19,753 nt of DNA from contig CAXKVR010000853.1 of NCBI GenBank assembly GCA_964058845.1, positions 1-19,753 on the forward strand, in the 5' to 3' direction. Source of the DNA: Carex sylvatica (Eukaryota > Streptophyta > Magnoliopsida > Poales > Cyperaceae). Each line of letters begins with the position of its first letter. The stretch's first letter is position 1. Positions 1 through 10,572 of the stretch are shown here, one piece after another. The position numbers and the translations under genes were made by a program. Under the pieces are notes generated by a model. It saw only the letters and a list, made by a program, of their open reading frames with translations. It had not been told where the DNA came from and ran no database searches.

Positions 1-8
1 TTTGCCTG

Positions 9-495
9 AGCAGGAAAAAGATATAAGATCAAGCTGCTCTTCACAAATTTCTATTCTACATTGATTCTTAGGCTATTGCAGTTCAGAGTCTAGTTATTGT
101 GCAGAAGATCAAAATAGGTTTGCTTTATAGGCTCTTGCGGTTGCAGCTACATTATGTCCTTTTTGCTTGATTAGCATAATTGTATTTAATCATTTTCAGT
201 AATGAAATGGGCTGTATGACTTTCTTTCAAAAAAGTATTATGCTTCAAACCCCTTAAAAATATATATAATTGTTGTTCAAAATCTCATAAAATGAGGGCA
301 GTAATCCTCCAATCCCTATGAAGCAATTACCAGCTCCAAAGAACCAGTACAATAATTAACAACTAATAGAACCAACTCACGGAAGGATGTGAGATGTTAT
401 CAGTACTGAAACTGTAATCACTCCCATGTGGCACCATGTCATGGTTTCTTGCCACTACCATTTTTACACTGTTTTTTCTATATGCATCTTCGCTC
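9..495. other. AT-rich stretch with no recognisable gene
   Basis: No credible coding frame is seen on either strand. The stretch holds a short AT run at 256-270, a small near-direct repeat around 424-444 (CCATGTGGCA then CCATGTCATGG), and at 120-135 a 16-mer that recurs at 1207-1222. On the minus strand, if the acceptor at 1768-1790 is real, the equivalent of this stretch would be intron or decayed upstream exon. The same stretch recurs in all copies. Confidence 0.6.
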
Positions 496-562
496 GGACC
501 CACATGTCATCCATATATCTCAATGGGCCCCATACAGATGCAATTACATGTTCTATATAAAT
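496..562 (+). promoter_or_regulatory. Pol II promoter-like cluster: GGACCCAC, GGGCCC and TATA box
   Basis: In order: GGACCCAC at 496-503, which fits the plant TCP-type consensus GGNCCCAC; an overlapping CACATG E-box at 501-506; ATGGGCCCCAT at 523-533, containing a site II-type TGGGCC; and TATATAAAT at 554-562. The order and spacing suit a plus-strand TATA promoter with a start site around 585-595. The element recurs in every unit, through 18116-18182 in copy 11. What it would transcribe is unclear. Downstream ATGs open only tiny frames (631-675 is 14 codons) or an unsupported 64-codon frame at 679-873. Initiation itself is inferred from motifs only. Confidence 0.45.
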
Positions 563-788
563 TCAATTCTAGTTTGAAATAGGTAGCACACTGGAATGGC
601 AATGTGAGATAGATTTAGTAGACAAGAGACATGGAAAGGTCAAGTGTCTGTGGATCTAACCCTACGGTTGTCTGACCAATGCTGAGATCCTTTATTTTCT
701 TCAAAGAGAAGAAAGAAACGAATTCAGCGTTCTATCTATGCACCTTTTTACAAATTCCACCATTATTAAGTAGTGAGATCCTTCATAG
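563..788 (+). other. Possible transcribed leader, no gene
   Basis: This lies between the TATA box and the 102-bp duplication. It contains several ATGs opening very short frames, a telo-box-like AACCCTA at 658-664, and two TGAGATCCTT direct repeats beginning near 682 and 774. No known protein or RNA family is recognised. It is equally likely to be unexpressed spacer. Confidence 0.35.
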
Positions 789-794
789 TAACAT

Positions 795-818
795 GTGCTA
801 TTATATAATTTCTAGCAC
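795..818. repeat. Inverted repeat GTGCTA...TAGCAC
   Basis: Six-base arms at 795-800 and 813-818 flank an AT-rich centre holding the palindrome TTATATAA. In copies 8, 9 and 11 the first G is C, which shortens the arm to five bases. The equivalent in unit B (897-920) is imperfect. It could form a small hairpin, or simply reflect chance in AT-rich DNA. Confidence 0.4.
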
Positions 819-830
819 AAAATTAGGATC

Positions 831-853
831 TAATCGGAAGCAATATCCGATTA
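831..853. repeat. Hairpin-forming inverted repeat TAATCGGA/TCCGATTA (A half)
   Basis: Perfect eight-base arms lie at 831-838 and 846-853 with a seven-base loop. The same arms occur in the B half (see the entry at 933-957). The arms are conserved in every copy, although the loop length changes in the B half. No T-run follows, so it is not a terminator. Its role is unknown. Confidence 0.55.
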
Positions 854-932
854 AAACTCTATGTGGAATCTGATCGAGGTAATGAAAAACTAACAAGTGT
901 TATTATATAATTTCTAGTACAAAATTAAGATC

Positions 933-957
933 TAATCGGAAGCAATATATCCGATTA
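933..957. repeat. Hairpin-forming inverted repeat TAATCGGA/TCCGATTA (B half)
   Basis: Arms at 933-940 and 950-957 have a nine-base loop in copies 1-10, the two additional loop bases being the AT insertion. In copy 11 the loop is seven bases, as in the A half. Confidence 0.55.
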
Positions 958-994
958 AAACTCCATGTGGAATCTGATCGAGGTAATGAAAAAA

Positions 995-1161
995 CATGAA
1001 AAACAATCAAAAGGCACATTAAATTTATCACACGATTGCTAAAATCGCACCGGATTTAATTTCAGCCAAGAAAAGATAAACTTGTTATGCATAAATTGGC
1101 ACCTAAATTTACGATGAACAAAAATATAGAAGCTGAAGAAGTTTCAGAAATTGAGAGCAAC
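995..1161. other. AT-rich spacer before the telo-box, no gene
   Basis: No coding frame or RNA gene is recognised. There is a weak five-base inverted repeat CGATT/AATCG in ACACGATTGCTAAAATCGCA. If the fragment at 1170 came from a real gene, part of this may be its old proximal promoter and 5' UTR, but no TATA box is obvious close to 1170. Confidence 0.4.
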
Positions 1162-1169
1162 TAGGGTTT
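1162..1169 (-). promoter_or_regulatory. Telo-box (AAACCCTA on the minus strand) abutting an ATG
   Basis: TAGGGTTT ends one base before ATGGCGGCT at 1170. Telo-boxes are known in plants in 5' regions of ribosomal-protein and other translation-related or RNA-binding genes, and as sites for telomere-repeat-binding proteins. The placement matches the 5' UTR of such a gene. It recurs in all copies, including 18780-18787 in copy 11. Confidence 0.5.
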
Positions 1170-1196
1170 ATGGCGGCTGCGGATGAGGGGAAATGA
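1170..1196 (+). pseudogene. Frameshifted 5' fragment of an RNA-binding-protein-like gene (copies 1-10)
   Basis: ATGGCGGCTGCGGATGAGG starts a GC-rich alanine/acidic N-terminus typical of plant genes, but the frame stops after MAAADEGK. Compared with copy 11, these copies lack one G in the run at 1187-1190, which causes the frameshift. The base-level similarity to the copy 11 frame continues to about 1222, with three substitutions at 1206, 1214 and 1222. Equivalent starts are at 2932, 4694, 6456, 8218, 9980, 11742, 13504, 15266 and 17028. It is a dead fragment and no downstream RRM domain is present. The source gene is inferred only through copy 11. Confidence 0.45.
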
Positions 1197-1382
1197 GCAT
1201 TTACCATTGCTTTATAGGCTCTCCGATCTTATCCCCTCCAACGCTGTACAAAAACACTCATTAAGTACCGTCCGATGAGGAATAATTAAGCATCTCAATG
1301 TATTTTCAACCGTTAGATATTTTCTTGACTGAATGATGTTACAATAAGAAAATTTGATATTTTCGAATCTCTAATTGCTAAT
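1197..1382. other. Spacer after the gene fragment, no gene
   Basis: There is no coding frame in copies 1-10. The sequence resembles ordinary grass intergenic DNA (for example CAACCGTTAGAT). Six of the differences between copy 11 and the others fall here, at unit positions 1206, 1214, 1222, 1341, 1364 and 1373. Confidence 0.4.
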
Positions 1383-1421
1383 CCGGGCCGGGCCTACAAT
1401 AATGACCTCAAGAAGGCCCAT
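1383..1421. promoter_or_regulatory. GGGCC direct repeat and AGGCCCAT site II-type element
   Basis: CCGGGCCGGGCCT at 1383-1395 holds two adjacent GGGCC words. AGGCCCAT at 1414-1421 is ATGGGCCT on the minus strand, a site II-type motif common in plant housekeeping promoters and often paired with telo-boxes. In the minus direction this cluster lies about 215 bp upstream of the telo-box at 1162-1169. No gene start is recognised on that strand, so this may be a relict or an orientation-independent element. The equivalent in copy 11 is 19002-19040. Confidence 0.35.
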
Positions 1422-1426
1422 ACATA

Positions 1427-1468
1427 AATAAAGGTTTCTTTTTTCTTTTTGTGACACAGATTTTTTTT
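1427..1468 (+). terminator. AATAAA followed by a T-rich tract (possible plus-strand poly(A) region)
   Basis: AATAAA at 1427-1432 is followed by a pyrimidine-rich stretch to 1450 and a run of eight T at 1461-1468. This would suit a plant polyadenylation region for transcripts begun near 590, giving an RNA of roughly 0.85 kb per unit. Plant poly(A) signals are loose and AT-rich DNA produces such motifs by chance, so this is weak. Confidence 0.25.
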
Positions 1469-1504
1469 ATGATTCTTTCAACTTGCATAAACCATATTTC
1501 TCGT

Positions 1505-1767
1505 TTAAACCCACATTTTAGGTATTTCAAATACTAAAATCAATTCTTGTCTCAGTATGATCATATCTAGGCAACCAACCATAAGAGCAATTGCTTTAAC
1601 ACAGGAATCTTGAACAAAAATTTGAGAACAAAATAATGGACGCTGCAATGAAGCCAACAAGGAAGTATATTGAATCATATGCGTCGAAGGAGGCAATCCT
1701 ATCATTGATCTAGAACTTGTACAATATATCTGACCTGATAATTCCTTGGCAAGAGGAGGCAATTTGC
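1505..1767 (-). pseudogene. Exon-like minus-strand open frame, unrecognised
   Basis: The minus strand is open from the acceptor at 1767 down to TAA at 1505-1507. It begins KLPPLAKELSGQIYCTSS and ends in IPKMWV. The frame is in fact open from 1834 (109 codons), but there is no ATG near its start. The first in-frame ATG lies well inside, so this is not a stand-alone gene. The pyrimidine-rich splice acceptor directly upstream suggests a terminal exon or exon fragment. I do not recognise a domain. It is identical in all copies, including 3267-3529 and 19124-19386. That identity reflects recent copying and is not evidence of selection. A chance open frame remains quite possible. Confidence 0.25.
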
Positions 1768-3524
1768 CTGAGCAGGAAAAAGATATAAGATCAAGCTGCT
1801 CTTCACAAATTTCTATTCTACATTGATTCTTAGGCTATTGCAGTTCAGAGTCTAGTTATTGTGCAGAAGATCAAAATAGGTTTGCTTTATAGGCTCTTGC
1901 GGTTGCAGCTACATTATGTCCTTTTTGCTTGATTAGCATAATTGTATTTAATCATTTTCAGTAATGAAATGGGCTGTATGACTTTCTTTCAAAAAAGTAT
2001 TATGCTTCAAACCCCTTAAAAATATATATAATTGTTGTTCAAAATCTCATAAAATGAGGGCAGTAATCCTCCAATCCCTATGAAGCAATTACCAGCTCCA
2101 AAGAACCAGTACAATAATTAACAACTAATAGAACCAACTCACGGAAGGATGTGAGATGTTATCAGTACTGAAACTGTAATCACTCCCATGTGGCACCATG
2201 TCATGGTTTCTTGCCACTACCATTTTTACACTGTTTTTTCTATATGCATCTTCGCTCGGACCCACATGTCATCCATATATCTCAATGGGCCCCATACAGA
2301 TGCAATTACATGTTCTATATAAATTCAATTCTAGTTTGAAATAGGTAGCACACTGGAATGGCAATGTGAGATAGATTTAGTAGACAAGAGACATGGAAAG
2401 GTCAAGTGTCTGTGGATCTAACCCTACGGTTGTCTGACCAATGCTGAGATCCTTTATTTTCTTCAAAGAGAAGAAAGAAACGAATTCAGCGTTCTATCTA
2501 TGCACCTTTTTACAAATTCCACCATTATTAAGTAGTGAGATCCTTCATAGTAACATGTGCTATTATATAATTTCTAGCACAAAATTAGGATCTAATCGGA
2601 AGCAATATCCGATTAAAACTCTATGTGGAATCTGATCGAGGTAATGAAAAACTAACAAGTGTTATTATATAATTTCTAGTACAAAATTAAGATCTAATCG
2701 GAAGCAATATATCCGATTAAAACTCCATGTGGAATCTGATCGAGGTAATGAAAAAACATGAAAAACAATCAAAAGGCACATTAAATTTATCACACGATTG
2801 CTAAAATCGCACCGGATTTAATTTCAGCCAAGAAAAGATAAACTTGTTATGCATAAATTGGCACCTAAATTTACGATGAACAAAAATATAGAAGCTGAAG
2901 AAGTTTCAGAAATTGAGAGCAACTAGGGTTTATGGCGGCTGCGGATGAGGGGAAATGAGCATTTACCATTGCTTTATAGGCTCTCCGATCTTATCCCCTC
3001 CAACGCTGTACAAAAACACTCATTAAGTACCGTCCGATGAGGAATAATTAAGCATCTCAATGTATTTTCAACCGTTAGATATTTTCTTGACTGAATGATG
3101 TTACAATAAGAAAATTTGATATTTTCGAATCTCTAATTGCTAATCCGGGCCGGGCCTACAATAATGACCTCAAGAAGGCCCATACATAAATAAAGGTTTC
3201 TTTTTTCTTTTTGTGACACAGATTTTTTTTATGATTCTTTCAACTTGCATAAACCATATTTCTCGTTTAAACCCACATTTTAGGTATTTCAAATACTAAA
3301 ATCAATTCTTGTCTCAGTATGATCATATCTAGGCAACCAACCATAAGAGCAATTGCTTTAACACAGGAATCTTGAACAAAAATTTGAGAACAAAATAATG
3401 GACGCTGCAATGAAGCCAACAAGGAAGTATATTGAATCATATGCGTCGAAGGAGGCAATCCTATCATTGATCTAGAACTTGTACAATATATCTGACCTGA
3501 TAATTCCTTGGCAAGAGGAGGCAA
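1763..3524 (+). repeat. Array copy 2
   Basis: 1762 bp. I found no difference from copy 1. Confidence 0.96.
1768..1790 (-). other. Candidate 3' splice acceptor (minus strand)
   Basis: Read on the minus strand, this is TATATCTTTTTCCTGCTCAG followed by G. It is a U/pyrimidine-rich tract ending in CAG, with a branch-point-like CTTGAT a few bases upstream. This fits plant acceptors well. It spans the arbitrary copy boundary and is repeated in every unit. No matching donor or upstream exon is identified. Confidence 0.35.
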
Positions 3525-5286
3525 TTTGCCTGAGCAGGAAAAAGATATAAGATCAAGCTGCTCTTCACAAATTTCTATTCTACATTGATTCTTAGGCTAT
3601 TGCAGTTCAGAGTCTAGTTATTGTGCAGAAGATCAAAATAGGTTTGCTTTATAGGCTCTTGCGGTTGCAGCTACATTATGTCCTTTTTGCTTGATTAGCA
3701 TAATTGTATTTAATCATTTTCAGTAATGAAATGGGCTGTATGACTTTCTTTCAAAAAAGTATTATGCTTCAAACCCCTTAAAAATATATATAATTGTTGT
3801 TCAAAATCTCATAAAATGAGGGCAGTAATCCTCCAATCCCTATGAAGCAATTACCAGCTCCAAAGAACCAGTACAATAATTAACAACTAATAGAACCAAC
3901 TCACGGAAGGATGTGAGATGTTATCAGTACTGAAACTGTAATCACTCCCATGTGGCACCATGTCATGGTTTCTTGCCACTACCATTTTTACACTGTTTTT
4001 TCTATATGCATCTTCGCTCGGACCCACATGTCATCCATATATCTCAATGGGCCCCATACAGATGCAATTACATGTTCTATATAAATTCAATTCTAGTTTG
4101 AAATAGGTAGCACACTGGAATGGCAATGTGAGATAGATTTAGTAGACAAGAGACATGGAAAGGTCAAGTGTCTGTGGATCTAACCCTACGGTTGTCTGAC
4201 CAATGCTGAGATCCTTTATTTTCTTCAAAGAGAAGAAAGAAACGAATTCAGCGTTCTATCTATGCACCTTTTTACAAATTCCACCATTATTAAGTAGTGA
4301 GATCCTTCATAGTAACATGTGCTATTATATAATTTCTAGCACAAAATTAGGATCTAATCGGAAGCAATATCCGATTAAAACTCTATGTGGAATCTGATCG
4401 AGGTAATGAAAAACTAACAAGTGTTATTATATAATTTCTAGTACAAAATTAAGATCTAATCGGAAGCAATATATCCGATTAAAACTCCATGTGGAATCTG
4501 ATCGAGGTAATGAAAAAACATGAAAAACAATCAAAAGGCACATTAAATTTATCACACGATTGCTAAAATCGCACCGGATTTAATTTCAGCCAAGAAAAGA
4601 TAAACTTGTTATGCATAAATTGGCACCTAAATTTACGATGAACAAAAATATAGAAGCTGAAGAAGTTTCAGAAATTGAGAGCAACTAGGGTTTATGGCGG
4701 CTGCGGATGAGGGGAAATGAGCATTTACCATTGCTTTATAGGCTCTCCGATCTTATCCCCTCCAACGCTGTACAAAAACACTCATTAAGTACCGTCCGAT
4801 GAGGAATAATTAAGCATCTCAATGTATTTTCAACCGTTAGATATTTTCTTGACTGAATGATGTTACAATAAGAAAATTTGATATTTTCGAATCTCTAATT
4901 GCTAATCCGGGCCGGGCCTACAATAATGACCTCAAGAAGGCCCATACATAAATAAAGGTTTCTTTTTTCTTTTTGTGACACAGATTTTTTTTATGATTCT
5001 TTCAACTTGCATAAACCATATTTCTCGTTTAAACCCACATTTTAGGTATTTCAAATACTAAAATCAATTCTTGTCTCAGTATGATCATATCTAGGCAACC
5101 AACCATAAGAGCAATTGCTTTAACACAGGAATCTTGAACAAAAATTTGAGAACAAAATAATGGACGCTGCAATGAAGCCAACAAGGAAGTATATTGAATC
5201 ATATGCGTCGAAGGAGGCAATCCTATCATTGATCTAGAACTTGTACAATATATCTGACCTGATAATTCCTTGGCAAGAGGAGGCAA
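3525..5286 (+). repeat. Array copy 3
   Basis: 1762 bp. I found no difference from copy 1. Confidence 0.96.
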
Positions 5287-7048
5287 TTTGCCTGAGCAGG
5301 AAAAAGATATAAGATCAAGCTGCTCTTCACAAATTTCTATTCTACATTGATTCTTAGGCTATTGCAGTTCAGAGTCTAGTTATTGTGCAGAAGATCAAAA
5401 TAGGTTTGCTTTATAGGCTCTTGCGGTTGCAGCTACATTATGTCCTTTTTGCTTGATTAGCATAATTGTATTTAATCATTTTCAGTAATGAAATGGGCTG
5501 TATGACTTTCTTTCAAAAAAGTATTATGCTTCAAACCCCTTAAAAATATATATAATTGTTGTTCAAAATCTCATAAAATGAGGGCAGTAATCCTCCAATC
5601 CCTATGAAGCAATTACCAGCTCCAAAGAACCAGTACAATAATTAACAACTAATAGAACCAACTCACGGAAGGATGTGAGATGTTATCAGTACTGAAACTG
5701 TAATCACTCCCATGTGGCACCATGTCATGGTTTCTTGCCACTACCATTTTTACACTGTTTTTTCTATATGCATCTTCGCTCGGACCCACATGTCATCCAT
5801 ATATCTCAATGGGCCCCATACAGATGCAATTACATGTTCTATATAAATTCAATTCTAGTTTGAAATAGGTAGCACACTGGAATGGCAATGTGAGATAGAT
5901 TTAGTAGACAAGAGACATGGAAAGGTCAAGTGTCTGTGGATCTAACCCTACGGTTGTCTGACCAATGCTGAGATCCTTTATTTTCTTCAAAGAGAAGAAA
6001 GAAACGAATTCAGCGTTCTATCTATGCACCTTTTTACAAATTCCACCATTATTAAGTAGTGAGATCCTTCATAGTAACATGTGCTATTATATAATTTCTA
6101 GCACAAAATTAGGATCTAATCGGAAGCAATATCCGATTAAAACTCTATGTGGAATCTGATCGAGGTAATGAAAAACTAACAAGTGTTATTATATAATTTC
6201 TAGTACAAAATTAAGATCTAATCGGAAGCAATATATCCGATTAAAACTCCATGTGGAATCTGATCGAGGTAATGAAAAAACATGAAAAACAATCAAAAGG
6301 CACATTAAATTTATCACACGATTGCTAAAATCGCACCGGATTTAATTTCAGCCAAGAAAAGATAAACTTGTTATGCATAAATTGGCACCTAAATTTACGA
6401 TGAACAAAAATATAGAAGCTGAAGAAGTTTCAGAAATTGAGAGCAACTAGGGTTTATGGCGGCTGCGGATGAGGGGAAATGAGCATTTACCATTGCTTTA
6501 TAGGCTCTCCGATCTTATCCCCTCCAACGCTGTACAAAAACACTCATTAAGTACCGTCCGATGAGGAATAATTAAGCATCTCAATGTATTTTCAACCGTT
6601 AGATATTTTCTTGACTGAATGATGTTACAATAAGAAAATTTGATATTTTCGAATCTCTAATTGCTAATCCGGGCCGGGCCTACAATAATGACCTCAAGAA
6701 GGCCCATACATAAATAAAGGTTTCTTTTTTCTTTTTGTGACACAGATTTTTTTTATGATTCTTTCAACTTGCATAAACCATATTTCTCGTTTAAACCCAC
6801 ATTTTAGGTATTTCAAATACTAAAATCAATTCTTGTCTCAGTATGATCATATCTAGGCAACCAACCATAAGAGCAATTGCTTTAACACAGGAATCTTGAA
6901 CAAAAATTTGAGAACAAAATAATGGACGCTGCAATGAAGCCAACAAGGAAGTATATTGAATCATATGCGTCGAAGGAGGCAATCCTATCATTGATCTAGA
7001 ACTTGTACAATATATCTGACCTGATAATTCCTTGGCAAGAGGAGGCAA
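5287..7048 (+). repeat. Array copy 4
   Basis: 1762 bp. I found no difference from copy 1. Confidence 0.96.
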
Positions 7049-8810
7049 TTTGCCTGAGCAGGAAAAAGATATAAGATCAAGCTGCTCTTCACAAATTTCT
7101 ATTCTACATTGATTCTTAGGCTATTGCAGTTCAGAGTCTAGTTATTGTGCAGAAGATCAAAATAGGTTTGCTTTATAGGCTCTTGCGGTTGCAGCTACAT
7201 TATGTCCTTTTTGCTTGATTAGCATAATTGTATTTAATCATTTTCAGTAATGAAATGGGCTGTATGACTTTCTTTCAAAAAAGTATTATGCTTCAAACCC
7301 CTTAAAAATATATATAATTGTTGTTCAAAATCTCATAAAATGAGGGCAGTAATCCTCCAATCCCTATGAAGCAATTACCAGCTCCAAAGAACCAGTACAA
7401 TAATTAACAACTAATAGAACCAACTCACGGAAGGATGTGAGATGTTATCAGTACTGAAACTGTAATCACTCCCATGTGGCACCATGTCATGGTTTCTTGC
7501 CACTACCATTTTTACACTGTTTTTTCTATATGCATCTTCGCTCGGACCCACATGTCATCCATATATCTCAATGGGCCCCATACAGATGCAATTACATGTT
7601 CTATATAAATTCAATTCTAGTTTGAAATAGGTAGCACACTGGAATGGCAATGTGAGATAGATTTAGTAGACAAGAGACATGGAAAGGTCAAGTGTCTGTG
7701 GATCTAACCCTACGGTTGTCTGACCAATGCTGAGATCCTTTATTTTCTTCAAAGAGAAGAAAGAAACGAATTCAGCGTTCTATCTATGCACCTTTTTACA
7801 AATTCCACCATTATTAAGTAGTGAGATCCTTCATAGTAACATGTGCTATTATATAATTTCTAGCACAAAATTAGGATCTAATCGGAAGCAATATCCGATT
7901 AAAACTCTATGTGGAATCTGATCGAGGTAATGAAAAACTAACAAGTGTTATTATATAATTTCTAGTACAAAATTAAGATCTAATCGGAAGCAATATATCC
8001 GATTAAAACTCCATGTGGAATCTGATCGAGGTAATGAAAAAACATGAAAAACAATCAAAAGGCACATTAAATTTATCACACGATTGCTAAAATCGCACCG
8101 GATTTAATTTCAGCCAAGAAAAGATAAACTTGTTATGCATAAATTGGCACCTAAATTTACGATGAACAAAAATATAGAAGCTGAAGAAGTTTCAGAAATT
8201 GAGAGCAACTAGGGTTTATGGCGGCTGCGGATGAGGGGAAATGAGCATTTACCATTGCTTTATAGGCTCTCCGATCTTATCCCCTCCAACGCTGTACAAA
8301 AACACTCATTAAGTACCGTCCGATGAGGAATAATTAAGCATCTCAATGTATTTTCAACCGTTAGATATTTTCTTGACTGAATGATGTTACAATAAGAAAA
8401 TTTGATATTTTCGAATCTCTAATTGCTAATCCGGGCCGGGCCTACAATAATGACCTCAAGAAGGCCCATACATAAATAAAGGTTTCTTTTTTCTTTTTGT
8501 GACACAGATTTTTTTTATGATTCTTTCAACTTGCATAAACCATATTTCTCGTTTAAACCCACATTTTAGGTATTTCAAATACTAAAATCAATTCTTGTCT
8601 CAGTATGATCATATCTAGGCAACCAACCATAAGAGCAATTGCTTTAACACAGGAATCTTGAACAAAAATTTGAGAACAAAATAATGGACGCTGCAATGAA
8701 GCCAACAAGGAAGTATATTGAATCATATGCGTCGAAGGAGGCAATCCTATCATTGATCTAGAACTTGTACAATATATCTGACCTGATAATTCCTTGGCAA
8801 GAGGAGGCAA
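7049..8810 (+). repeat. Array copy 5
   Basis: 1762 bp. I found no difference from copy 1. Confidence 0.96.
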
Positions 8811-10572
8811 TTTGCCTGAGCAGGAAAAAGATATAAGATCAAGCTGCTCTTCACAAATTTCTATTCTACATTGATTCTTAGGCTATTGCAGTTCAGAGTC
8901 TAGTTATTGTGCAGAAGATCAAAATAGGTTTGCTTTATAGGCTCTTGCGGTTGCAGCTACATTATGTCCTTTTTGCTTGATTAGCATAATTGTATTTAAT
9001 CATTTTCAGTAATGAAATGGGCTGTATGACTTTCTTTCAAAAAAGTATTATGCTTCAAACCCCTTAAAAATATATATAATTGTTGTTCAAAATCTCATAA
9101 AATGAGGGCAGTAATCCTCCAATCCCTATGAAGCAATTACCAGCTCCAAAGAACCAGTACAATAATTAACAACTAATAGAACCAACTCACGGAAGGATGT
9201 GAGATGTTATCAGTACTGAAACTGTAATCACTCCCATGTGGCACCATGTCATGGTTTCTTGCCACTACCATTTTTACACTGTTTTTTCTATATGCATCTT
9301 CGCTCGGACCCACATGTCATCCATATATCTCAATGGGCCCCATACAGATGCAATTACATGTTCTATATAAATTCAATTCTAGTTTGAAATAGGTAGCACA
9401 CTGGAATGGCAATGTGAGATAGATTTAGTAGACAAGAGACATGGAAAGGTCAAGTGTCTGTGGATCTAACCCTACGGTTGTCTGACCAATGCTGAGATCC
9501 TTTATTTTCTTCAAAGAGAAGAAAGAAACGAATTCAGCGTTCTATCTATGCACCTTTTTACAAATTCCACCATTATTAAGTAGTGAGATCCTTCATAGTA
9601 ACATGTGCTATTATATAATTTCTAGCACAAAATTAGGATCTAATCGGAAGCAATATCCGATTAAAACTCTATGTGGAATCTGATCGAGGTAATGAAAAAC
9701 TAACAAGTGTTATTATATAATTTCTAGTACAAAATTAAGATCTAATCGGAAGCAATATATCCGATTAAAACTCCATGTGGAATCTGATCGAGGTAATGAA
9801 AAAACATGAAAAACAATCAAAAGGCACATTAAATTTATCACACGATTGCTAAAATCGCACCGGATTTAATTTCAGCCAAGAAAAGATAAACTTGTTATGC
9901 ATAAATTGGCACCTAAATTTACGATGAACAAAAATATAGAAGCTGAAGAAGTTTCAGAAATTGAGAGCAACTAGGGTTTATGGCGGCTGCGGATGAGGGG
10001 AAATGAGCATTTACCATTGCTTTATAGGCTCTCCGATCTTATCCCCTCCAACGCTGTACAAAAACACTCATTAAGTACCGTCCGATGAGGAATAATTAAG
10101 CATCTCAATGTATTTTCAACCGTTAGATATTTTCTTGACTGAATGATGTTACAATAAGAAAATTTGATATTTTCGAATCTCTAATTGCTAATCCGGGCCG
10201 GGCCTACAATAATGACCTCAAGAAGGCCCATACATAAATAAAGGTTTCTTTTTTCTTTTTGTGACACAGATTTTTTTTATGATTCTTTCAACTTGCATAA
10301 ACCATATTTCTCGTTTAAACCCACATTTTAGGTATTTCAAATACTAAAATCAATTCTTGTCTCAGTATGATCATATCTAGGCAACCAACCATAAGAGCAA
10401 TTGCTTTAACACAGGAATCTTGAACAAAAATTTGAGAACAAAATAATGGACGCTGCAATGAAGCCAACAAGGAAGTATATTGAATCATATGCGTCGAAGG
10501 AGGCAATCCTATCATTGATCTAGAACTTGTACAATATATCTGACCTGATAATTCCTTGGCAAGAGGAGGCAA
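8811..10572 (+). repeat. Array copy 6
   Basis: 1762 bp. I found no difference from copy 1. Confidence 0.96.

Larger units (their letters stand above)
789..994 (+). repeat. Internal tandem duplication, 102 bp and 104 bp
   Basis: Unit A (789-890) and unit B (891-994) align throughout, from TAACATGTG/TAACAAGTG to GATCGAGGTAATGAAAAA. They differ by scattered substitutions and by an extra AT in unit B (AGCAATATATCC versus AGCAATATCC). In copy 11 unit B lacks the AT, so both halves agree there (18409-18612). The duplication is older than the amplification, since all eleven copies have it. Its function is unknown. Each half ends in ATCGAG|GTAATG, which resembles a splice donor, but no matching exon is recognised. 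Confidence 0.9.
1..1762 (+). repeat. Array copy 1 (reference unit)
   Basis: Used as the coordinate reference for the unit. It carries G at unit position 795, A at 930, the AT insertion near 945-949, and the four-G run at 1187-1190. The start point is arbitrary because the array is already running at the left edge. Confidence 0.97.

Noticed and set aside
256..270. AT microsatellite
   Set aside because: It is only a few TA units long and does not vary between copies, so it is ordinary AT-rich sequence.
679..873. 64-codon plus-strand open frame, present in all eleven copies
   Set aside because: It lies partly inside the hairpin duplication, has a poor start context, shows no recognisable domain, and follows several upstream ATGs. 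Its conservation is explained by copying, and one of the few array variants (unit 795) changes an amino acid in it.
1636..1713. 25-codon plus-strand frame MDAAMKPTRKYIESYASKE...
   Set aside because: It is short, antisense to the longer minus-strand frame, and has no recognisable family or supporting signals.
1505..1762. 85-residue minus-strand protein starting at TTG
   Set aside because: A TTG start is not credible in a plant nuclear gene and the frame is open further upstream. It is treated as an exon-like segment and not as a complete protein.
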